Of a stretch of 44,474 bases of DNA, positions 38,201 through 44,474 are shown piece after piece; position 1 is the first letter of the stretch, and each line of letters begins with the position of its first letter. The notes beneath the pieces are model-generated. The model did not search any database. It saw only the letters and a program-made list of their open reading frames with translations, and was not told the origin of the DNA. A program made the position numbers and the translations under genes. This stretch comes from an uncultured Prochlorococcus sp. Lineage in GTDB: Bacteria; Cyanobacteriota; Cyanobacteriia; PCC-6307; Cyanobiaceae. The DNA lies in NCBI GenBank assembly GCA_902521995.1, contig CABYTO010000003.1, positions 1-44,474 of the forward strand, written 5' to 3'.

Positions 38201-39028
38201 ATTTGTTGAATTTTCAATTAATTCATTATTTTTGATTTGAGATGAAGAAAATGAAGTTGTAGTAATTATTAGTTTAATATCTTCTTTTTTAAAAATTTCT
38301 ATTAATTTCTTCTGAATAATATGATCTTTTAGTGTTGAAATAAAAAATGTTTTAGGAGATAATCCGCATTTTCTTAATTGCAAGTTAAGTTTTTCGTTTA
38401 CTTCAATTTCATTAGCCAAAAAAAGTGATTTATAGGATATTATTCCTATCTTTTCGCCACTTTCATTTTTCCAATCATGTAAATAGGGATCTGCATAAAA
38501 AATAATATTCAAAAAATCATCAGGAATTAATTTTTCATCTACAACTAAATAATTTAAACAATTAAGAAACTTTCTATAATTATCAAGTCCTCCAGATCTT
38601 AGTAATCTTGAAATATTTAATGCAATATTTTTATCTATACTACTTATTTCACATAAGGAAATTTCCTGGTCAATGGTACCTGATAGGATTACTAACTTCC
38701 TTTTTTTATTAACTGCTTGCCAATTTAAAAGTTGTTCAATTCCATAGTTCCATGTACCTTTATCTCCAAATATTCTAAGTACGACTACTTTTGCATAATT
38801 TATTGTTTTTAATAAATAATTATCTATTTGAGCAGAGGAATTTAAATTAGAAATTTCTAAAGCTCTTATATTATTTTTTAATGAAGCAAATTCTTTTTCT
38901 AACAATAAGTTTGATATGAGATTTAAATCAGCCTTGACACTTGTTATAAAAATAAAATCTGCAGCTGGTTGCTCAATTAAATCATCCTTATTCTTTTCAT
39001 TTCCTGCGATATTTAATATCCTGTGCAT
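35291..39028 (-). CDS. cobN: Cobaltochelatase subunit CobN
   Basis: A 1245-residue large chelatase subunit that inserts cobalt into the corrin ring during B12 synthesis, working with an AAA+ pair (CobS/T or ChlI/D-like). [13 protein letters not shown] opens it. [20 protein letters not shown] (about 540-560), [21 protein letters not shown] (about 590-610), [14 protein letters not shown] (about 845) and [20 protein letters not shown] are family motifs shared with ChlH. The opening and the length favour CobN over magnesium-chelatase ChlH (about 1330 residues). It is divergent from ilvE across 72 bases, which leaves little room for a cobalamin riboswitch. Confidence 0.93.
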   Translation of the reverse strand: [1245 protein letters not shown]

Positions 39029-39048
39029 TTTTATATATAAATAAGGTT

Positions 39049-39054
39049 TAGAAT
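39049..39054 (+). promoter_or_regulatory. Candidate -10 box for ilvE-metH
   Basis: TAGAAT at 39049-39054 lies in the cobN/ilvE divergent gap and would start a transcript near 39061, about 40 bases before the ilvE ATG. No -35 match is seen. Confidence 0.3.
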
Positions 39055-39100
39055 ACGTAAGTAGGATAAAACAAGTTTACCTTAATTAAATAAATTAAAT

Positions 39101-40015
39101 ATGCATGAATTTCTTCCATACGCCTGGTTTGAAGGTAAATGTATTCCATTTAAAGAAGCAAAAATATCAATAGCTACTCATGCACTACATTACGGTACTG
39201 CTGCATTTGGAGGAATGCGAGCGATACCTAACCCAACAAACAAAGAAGAATTCCTTTTGTTTAGAACTGATAAACATATAAAAAGGTTATCTCAAAGTGC
39301 AAAATTACTCTTAACTGAAATTTCTGAAGAATATATTTTTAAAGCCTTAGAAGAAGTTATAAAAAGAAACAAGCCAGAAAAACCTATTTATATAAGACCA
39401 TTTGTATATACAAGCGATTTAGGTATAGCTCCAAGGTTACACAATATTGAAACAGATTTCTTTATTTATTGTATTGAACTAGGAGATTATCTATCCCCAG
39501 ATGGTGTTTCTTGTAGAATGAGCAGTTGGACAAGGCAAGAAGATAGATCTCTCCCCTTAAGAGGGAAAATAAGTGGAGCATATATTACTAGTTCATTAGC
39601 CAAAACAGAAGCTAGTTTATCGGGTTTTGATGAAGCCCTGCTATTAAATTCAAGTGGTAAGGTAAGCGAAGCTAGTGGTATGAATTTATTTATTGTAAGG
39701 AATGGAGACTTAATCACTCCTGGTGTTGATCAAGATATCCTTGAGGGTATAACTAGAGCTAGTGTAATTGAATTAGCTAAATCATTTGGAATAAATGTAA
39801 TTGAGAGGCCAGTTGATAAAACAGAATTATTAATAGCAGATGAAGTTTTTCTAACTGGTACAGCAGCAAAAATTACACCAGTTAAAAAAATTGAATCAAC
39901 TGAATTAAATGTTGAAAGACCAATAATGAATAAATTAAAAAGTAAGCTTATAGAAATAACAGAAGGTCGTTCTCAAGACTATGATAATTGGGTAACAAGA
40001 ATTTCACTAAAATAA
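39101..40015 (+). CDS. ilvE: Branched-chain amino acid aminotransferase
   Basis: A 304-residue class IV PLP aminotransferase for the last step of Leu, Ile and Val synthesis. THALHYGTAAFGGMRAI, then the PLP lysine region LRGKISGAYITSSLAKTEA, then VSEASGMNLFIVRNGDLITP and DILEGITRASVIELAKSFG are typical of group I IlvE. D-amino-acid transaminase and aminodeoxychorismate lyase are shorter and less similar. metH follows after 18 bases on the same strand. Confidence 0.95.
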   Translation: MHEFLPYAWFEGKCIPFKEAKISIATHALHYGTAAFGGMRAIPNPTNKEEFLLFRTDKHIKRLSQSAKLLLTEISEEYIFKALEEVIKRNKPEKPIYIRPFVYTSDLGIAPRLHNIETDFFIYCIELGDYLSPDGVSCRMSSWTRQEDRSLPLRGKISGAYITSSLAKTEASLSGFDEALLLNSSGKVSEASGMNLFIVRNGDLITPGVDQDILEGITRASVIELAKSFGINVIERPVDKTELLIADEVFLTGTAAKITPVKKIESTELNVERPIMNKLKSKLIEITEGRSQDYDNWVTRISLK

Positions 40016-40033
40016 ATTAGTTTTTACCTAAAA

Positions 40034-43000
40034 ATGGAATCTTTCAGAACCTATCTAAATAGAGATGAAAAACCATTAATTATTTTTGACGGAGGTACTG
40101 GAACATCTTTTCAGAACTTAAATCTTACTGCAGATGACTTTGGAGGAAAAGAATTAGAGGGATGTAATGAAAACCTTGTTTTATCATCGCCAGATGTAGT
40201 TGAGAAGATTCATAATTCATTTTTAGAAGCAGGTTGTCATGTTATAGAAACTAATACATTTGGAGCCTCATCAATAGTTCTTGATGAATATGATATTGCG
40301 GATAAAGCTTATGAGATAAATAAAAATGCGGCATTTATAGCAAAAAAAGCTGCTGCCAATTACTCATCAGTTGATAAACCAAGGTTTGTAGCAGGTTCAA
40401 TTGGGCCAACAACTAAATTACCCACCTTAGGACATATTGATTTTGATGAATTAAAGCAATCATATAAAGAACAAATTTATGGTCTTATAGATGGAGGAGT
40501 TGATCTTCTTTTGATTGAAACTTGTCAGGATGTTTTACAAATTAAATCAGCGTTATTAGCATCAAAAGAAATTCTTGAAAGTAAAAATATAGATATACCT
40601 TTAATGGTATCTATAACAATGGAAACAACAGGTACTATGCTTGTTGGATCTGATATTGCTTCTGCATTAACAATATTAGAGCCATTTAATATAGATATCC
40701 TTGGACTTAATTGTGCAACTGGTCCAGAGCAAATGAAGGAACATATTAAATATTTGTCTGAAAATTCTCCTTTCGCTATAAGCTGCATTCCCAATGCAGG
40801 TCTTCCTGAAAATATTGGTGGTGTAGCTCACTATAGATTAAAGCCAATAGAATTAAAGATGCAGTTAATGAATTTTATATATGACTTTAATGTTCAATTA
40901 ATAGGTGGATGTTGTGGGACAACTCCTGAACATATAAAATACCTGTCTTCAATAATCGATGAAATTATAAATAATGAAAGGACTAACAACAATGGTAAGA
41001 AAAATTCAACCGGTTTTATTCCATCTGCCTCATCAATATATAACTCTGTGCCATATAAACAAGACAATTCAATTTTGATAGTAGGAGAAAGATTAAATGC
41101 AAGTGGATCGAAAAAGGTAAGGGAGTTATTAAATAACGACGATTGGGATGGCTTAGTTGCAATTGCCAAGCAACAACAAAAAGAAAATGCTCACGTTCTT
41201 GATGTAAATGTCGATTATGTAGGCAGAGACGGAGTGAAAGATATGAAAGAAATAACTTCAAGACTAGTTACCAATATAAATTTACCATTAATGATTGACT
41301 CTACAGATGCAGACAAAATGGAAAGTGGATTAAAGTCAGCTGGTGGTAAATGTATTATAAATTCAACCAATTACGAAGATGGCAATGAAAGGTTTGATCA
41401 AGTTTTAAATTTAGCCTTAGGGTATGGTTCAGGTCTTGTTGTCGGAACAATTGATGAAGATGGAATGGCAAGGAATTCAGAAAAAAAATATAAGATTGTC
41501 AAACGCGCGATTAATAGAACAAGAGAATGTGGTTTGTCAGATTATGAGCTATTTTTTGATCCATTAGCTCTGCCAATATCTACAGGGATAGAGGAAGATA
41601 GATTAAACGCTAAAGAAACCATTAGTGCTATATTAAAAATTCGTGAAAAATTTCCAGATATTCATATCATACTTGGAATATCAAATATTAGTTTTGGTCT
41701 TTCACCATTATCAAGAATTAATCTAAATTCAATATTTTTAGATGAATGCATTAAAGCAGGATTAGATTCTGCTATCATCGCACCAAATAAAATTTTGCCA
41801 TTATCAAAAATTTCTGAAGAAACTAAAAAGCTTTGCTTAGATTTGATTTATGATAAAAGAAAATATGAAGATGATATTTGTATTTATGATCCATTAGTAG
41901 AATTAACAAAGGCTTTTCAAGATTTATCTATTCAAGATTTCAAAAAAGCATCCTCAGAAAATAAAAACCTAACTCTTGAAGAAAGTCTGAAAAATCATAT
42001 TATTGATGGAGAAAAAATAGGATTAGAGGATCAATTAAATAAAGCGTTAAAAAATTATAAACCTCTTGAAATAATTAATACCTTTTTACTAGATGGGATG
42101 AAAGTTGTAGGAGATTTATTTGGCTCAGGTCAAATGCAGTTGCCATTTGTACTCCAATCCGCAGAAACAATGAAATTTGCTGTTTCAATTTTAGAACCAT
42201 ATATGGAAACTGTAGATGAAAACATATCAAATGGAAAACTCTTAATTGCAACTGTCAAAGGCGATGTACATGATATTGGAAAAAATTTGGTAGATATAAT
42301 ACTTACAAATAACGGTTATGACGTAATAAATCTAGGAATAAAGCAAGATGTTTCAGCAATTATAGATGCTCAAAAAAAGCACAATGCAGATTGCATCGCT
42401 ATGAGCGGATTACTTGTTAAATCAACTGCTTTTATGAAAGATAATTTAGAGGCTTTTAACAATGAAAATATTAGTGTACCAGTAATATTAGGAGGCGCAG
42501 CCTTAACCCCAAAATTTGTAAATGAGGACTGCAGCAAAATATATAAAGGGAAAATATTGTACGGAAAAGATGCGTTCACTGATCTTAAATTTATGAATGA
42601 ATATATGGATAATAAGAAAAAGGGTAATTGGTCAAATACAGAGGGTTTCATTAACAATGAAGGTATAAATATTAATTTAGCCTCATCAAAATCAAACACT
42701 CAAGCTGTTAAAAAATCTATATCCATAGATGCCGAGACTTCAAAATTAAATTTAAAAGAAAATTTTATAAGATCTAAATTTATAAATGAAGAAGATCCAA
42801 TTCATGCCCCTTTCTTGGGAACGAAAGTCTTGAACGATGCTGATATAGATTTAAATAAGTTAATATTTTATTTAGATACAAAAGCTTTATTTAGCGGGCA
42901 ATGGCAAATAAAAAAAGGAAAAAACCAAAGCGTAGATGAATACAATAATTATTTGGATTCATATGCTAAACCATTGTTAGATAAATGGTTAGAGATAATT

Positions 43001-43600
43001 ATAGAGAAAAAACTTATATCACCTAAAGCAGTTTATGGATATTTCAGATGCGGGAGAAAAGATAATAGTATTTTCTTATTTGATCCGAAATCAATAAATA
43101 AAATATCCCAATTTAATTTTCCAAGACAAAAATCTGGGAATAATTTATGCATAGCTGATTTTTATTGTGATTTGAAAAATGATAAACCGATAGATATATT
43201 TCCCATGCAGGCAGTAACTATGGGCGATATTGCTAGCGAATATTCTCAAAAATTATTTAAAGAAGACAAATATAGCGATTATTTGTTATTCCATGGACTT
43301 ACAGTGCAATTAGCAGAAGCTCTAGCTGAGTATGTCCATGCGTTAATTCGTATTGAATGTGGTTTTAAGTCTGAAGAACCAGACAAAAATAGAGAAATAC
43401 TAGCTCAAAAATACAGAGGAGCTAGATATTCTTTTGGTTATCCTGCATGTCCAAAAGTATCTGATTCAAACATACAATTATCATTGTTGGATGCCAAAAG
43501 AATAAACTTGACCATGGATGAATCTGAACAACTTCATCCAGAACAAAGTACTACAGCTATCATTTCACTACACTCAAAAGCTAAATATTTCAGCGCCTAA
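40034..43600 (+). CDS. metH: Cobalamin-dependent methionine synthase
   Basis: A 1188-residue modular enzyme moving methyl from methyl-THF to homocysteine. Domains in order: homocysteine methyltransferase (1-320; zinc cysteines in LGLNCATGPEQ and GGCCGTTPEHI near 290); pterin-binding domain (about 345-620; GERLNASGSKK and MIDSTDADKMESGLK); B12-binding cap (about 645-740) and Rossmann domain with the cobalt-ligand motif GDVHDIGKNLVDII (about 742-755); and SAM-dependent reactivation domain (about 930-1188; RYSFGYPACP near 1132). Close spacing to ilvE suggests a shared transcript. cobN nearby indicates the host makes its own corrinoid. Confidence 0.98.
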   Translation: MESFRTYLNRDEKPLIIFDGGTGTSFQNLNLTADDFGGKELEGCNENLVLSSPDVVEKIHNSFLEAGCHVIETNTFGASSIVLDEYDIADKAYEINKNAAFIAKKAAANYSSVDKPRFVAGSIGPTTKLPTLGHIDFDELKQSYKEQIYGLIDGGVDLLLIETCQDVLQIKSALLASKEILESKNIDIPLMVSITMETTGTMLVGSDIASALTILEPFNIDILGLNCATGPEQMKEHIKYLSENSPFAISCIPNAGLPENIGGVAHYRLKPIELKMQLMNFIYDFNVQLIGGCCGTTPEHIKYLSSIIDEIINNERTNNNGKKNSTGFIPSASSIYNSVPYKQDNSILIVGERLNASGSKKVRELLNNDDWDGLVAIAKQQQKENAHVLDVNVDYVGRDGVKDMKEITSRLVTNINLPLMIDSTDADKMESGLKSAGGKCIINSTNYEDGNERFDQVLNLALGYGSGLVVGTIDEDGMARNSEKKYKIVKRAINRTRECGLSDYELFFDPLALPISTGIEEDRLNAKETISAILKIREKFPDIHIILGISNISFGLSPLSRINLNSIFLDECIKAGLDSAIIAPNKILPLSKISEETKKLCLDLIYDKRKYEDDICIYDPLVELTKAFQDLSIQDFKKASSENKNLTLEESLKNHIIDGEKIGLEDQLNKALKNYKPLEIINTFLLDGMKVVGDLFGSGQMQLPFVLQSAETMKFAVSILEPYMETVDENISNGKLLIATVKGDVHDIGKNLVDIILTNNGYDVINLGIKQDVSAIIDAQKKHNADCIAMSGLLVKSTAFMKDNLEAFNNENISVPVILGGAALTPKFVNEDCSKIYKGKILYGKDAFTDLKFMNEYMDNKKKGNWSNTEGFINNEGININLASSKSNTQAVKKSISIDAETSKLNLKENFIRSKFINEEDPIHAPFLGTKVLNDADIDLNKLIFYLDTKALFSGQWQIKKGKNQSVDEYNNYLDSYAKPLLDKWLEIIIEKKLISPKAVYGYFRCGRKDNSIFLFDPKSINKISQFNFPRQKSGNNLCIADFYCDLKNDKPIDIFPMQAVTMGDIASEYSQKLFKEDKYSDYLLFHGLTVQLAEALAEYVHALIRIECGFKSEEPDKNREILAQKYRGARYSFGYPACPKVSDSNIQLSLLDAKRINLTMDESEQLHPEQSTTAIISLHSKAKYFSA

Positions 43601-43609
43601 GCTAAATTT

Positions 43610-43828
43610 TTAGTTATTTTCTAAATATTCAATAATTTCTTCCTGTAGTTCTTCCATCGTTTCATTATCACCCAGATCAAGTCCCTCACCAGCGGCATCC
43701 TGTGTTAACTCAAGATAATATGAAGCACCATCACTAGATAAAAATTCTAATGCTGAAGTTTCATCACTATCTTTAAAAGCTTCATAAAGAGCTTTAAATG
43801 CAATGTTTTCAGTAAAGTCCCAATCCAT
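43610..43828 (-). CDS. Small acidic protein of unknown function
   Basis: A 72-residue, strongly acidic protein (many Glu and Asp; few basic residues) predicted to be helical. It begins MDWDFTENIAFKALYEAFKDSDE and ends TMEELQEEIIEYLENN. It has no membrane segment, cysteine or known motif, and I do not recognise the family. Its coding bias matches the neighbours, and it fills the gap between convergent metH and the divergent DUF2237 gene, so I judge it a real gene. A binding or adaptor role for basic partners would fit its charge, but this is speculation. Confidence 0.7.
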   Translation of the reverse strand: MDWDFTENIAFKALYEAFKDSDETSALEFLSSDGASYYLELTQDAAGEGLDLGDNETMEELQEEIIEYLENN

Positions 43829-43926
43829 AATGAAAAAAACCTTATTAGAATTATTACCTCCTTACCCCCCATACTCGTCAACCTTTTTTAAAGAAATGTT
43901 GGTGTTTTATTATTATTAAAAAAACT

Positions 43927-44310
43927 ATGACCATAAATAATCAAAATCAGTTAAATGTCCTTGGAGAAGAGATTGAGATTTGTAGTTGCGCTCCTATGAC
44001 AGGGTGGTTCAGGGATGGATATTGTAACTATGACAAAAATGATGGAGGAAATCATTCCATATGTTGTGTAATGGATGATAATTTCCTGAAATATAGTAAA
44101 TCACAAGGTAATGATTTAATAACTCCCATGCCTATTTATTCCTTCCCAGGGCTAAAGGATGGTGATCATTGGTGTATCTGTCTTGATAGATGGAAGCAAG
44201 CATTATTAGACGGTCTTGCACCAAAAGTCATATTAGAATCAACGAACATTATAGTCTTAGAATCAGTACCTCTGGAAAAATTGAAAGAATATCAATTTAA
44301 TAAAAAGTAA
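43927..44310 (+). CDS. DUF2237-family protein
   Basis: A 127-residue protein of the DUF2237 family, widespread in bacteria and some plants, with no known function. The conserved pattern is visible: LNVLGEEIEICSCAPMTGWFRDGYC, then HSICCVMDDNFLKYSKSQGNDL, then FPGLKDGDHWCICLDRWKQALLDGLAPKV. Several cysteines at conserved positions (CSC, ICC, CIC) could bind metal or be redox-active; that is an inference. No export signal is seen. Confidence 0.88.
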   Translation: MTINNQNQLNVLGEEIEICSCAPMTGWFRDGYCNYDKNDGGNHSICCVMDDNFLKYSKSQGNDLITPMPIYSFPGLKDGDHWCICLDRWKQALLDGLAPKVILESTNIIVLESVPLEKLKEYQFNKK

Positions 44311-44358
44311 TTACAAGTTTATTTTTTTTTTTAAAATGATAATGATAAATTTTTTTAA

Positions 44359-44474
44359 ATGAGTTTAGAAAAATATTGGAAAAAAGCATTAGAACAAACT
44401 CGATTATCAATTGATGATGAATCATTATATCCTCTCAAAACTGATATTATTACAAGAGATTTATATGAAAAAGA
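44359..44474 (+). CDS. 5' end of an unrecognised gene, cut by window
   Basis: From the ATG at 44359 an open frame runs to the right edge for 38 codons (MSLEKYWKKALEQTRLSIDD and onward to TRDLYEK). The amino-acid make-up is like neighbouring genes and no stop appears. The fragment is soluble, charged and too short to identify. Just upstream lies AATGATAATGATAA (44335-44348), which resembles part of a Fur box. Confidence 0.6.
   Translation, partial: MSLEKYWKKALEQTRLSIDDESLYPLKTDIITRDLYEK

Noticed and set aside
35291..39028. Magnesium chelatase ChlH instead of CobN
   Set aside because: Length of 1245 and the opening [13 protein letters not shown] fit CobN; ChlH is longer and starts differently.
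39029..39100. Cobalamin riboswitch controlling cobN or metH
   Set aside because: The cobN/ilvE gap is 72 bases and the ilvE-metH gap is 18 bases, both too short for a B12 riboswitch; no B12-box was seen.
42370..42699. Open frame on minus inside metH
   Set aside because: Antisense to the B12-binding domain; hydrophobic composition typical of shadow frames.
1..44474. CRISPR arrays, transposases, integrases, attachment sites
   Set aside because: No regularly spaced repeats, inverted-repeat-flanked ORFs or recombinase motifs were seen, and the tRNA-Ser 3' end is not obviously duplicated nearby.

Overview
The window is gene-dense, very AT-rich bacterial DNA from a photosynthetic picocyanobacterium. 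It looks like a high-light-type Prochlorococcus chromosome. The reasons are: a photosystem I psaK gene; several small families typical of cyanobacteria and plastids (DUF2499, DUF3593, DUF1995, DUF3110); a DnaK paralog followed by a zinc-finger-less DnaJ; HemJ; CobN and MetH (vitamin B12 synthesis and use); strong A/T codon bias; and minimal spacers. The strain assignment is inference. I see no insertion sequence, prophage, CRISPR array or rRNA, and no gene-free stretch longer than 300 bases.

Layout. 1-3962 (minus): an operon read pyk, FtsX/MacB-type permease, bioY, lspA, with lspA cut by the left edge. 4024-4353: a small MazG-type hydrolase on plus. 4356-6787 (minus): ilvA, scpB, yggT-type. 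6904-8793: dxs on plus. 8813-15012 (minus): a long run read ferredoxin, inositol-monophosphatase family, hisZ, htpG, rpmB, exported PrxQ-like peroxiredoxin, DUF2499, DUF3593, psaK. 15062-15148: tRNA-Ser(GGA). 15362-19161 (plus): dnaK, dnaJ, DUF3110, cyclophilin. 19166-20902 (minus): ribBA. 20979-22034: argC. 22018-22674 (minus): purN. 22856-24439: pgi. 24436-27006 (minus): leuS. 27113-30996 (plus): a tightly coupled operon dapF, cysteine desulfurase, DUF1995, D-Ala-D-Ala carboxypeptidase. Then coaD (minus), a flavin-reductase-like protein, uvrC, hemJ and a PHP-domain protein (plus), cobN (minus), ilvE and metH (plus), a 72-residue acidic protein (minus), a DUF2237 protein (plus), and a partial unrecognised gene at the right edge.

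Most of the content is core metabolism: branched-chain amino acids (ilvA, ilvE), isoprenoids (dxs), riboflavin (ribBA), CoA (coaD), lysine and peptidoglycan (dapF, DacB), B12 (cobN) and B12-dependent methionine synthesis (metH), heme/chlorophyll precursors (hemJ), proteostasis (HtpG, DnaK/DnaJ, cyclophilin) and DNA repair (uvrC).

The most notable points are: (i) the peroxiredoxin gene at 9774-10308 has its signal peptide and catalytic domain in different frames across a T8 tract, lacks the usual PrxQ resolving cysteine, and sits against the uncharacterised membrane-protein pair DUF2499/DUF3593; (ii) scpB has no ATG, GTG or TTG available, which points to an ATC or ATT start; (iii) a DUF1995 gene is translationally coupled to a cysteine desulfurase. 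I did not find a clear large undescribed system; the peroxiredoxin/DUF2499/DUF3593 cluster is the best candidate for unexplained biology.
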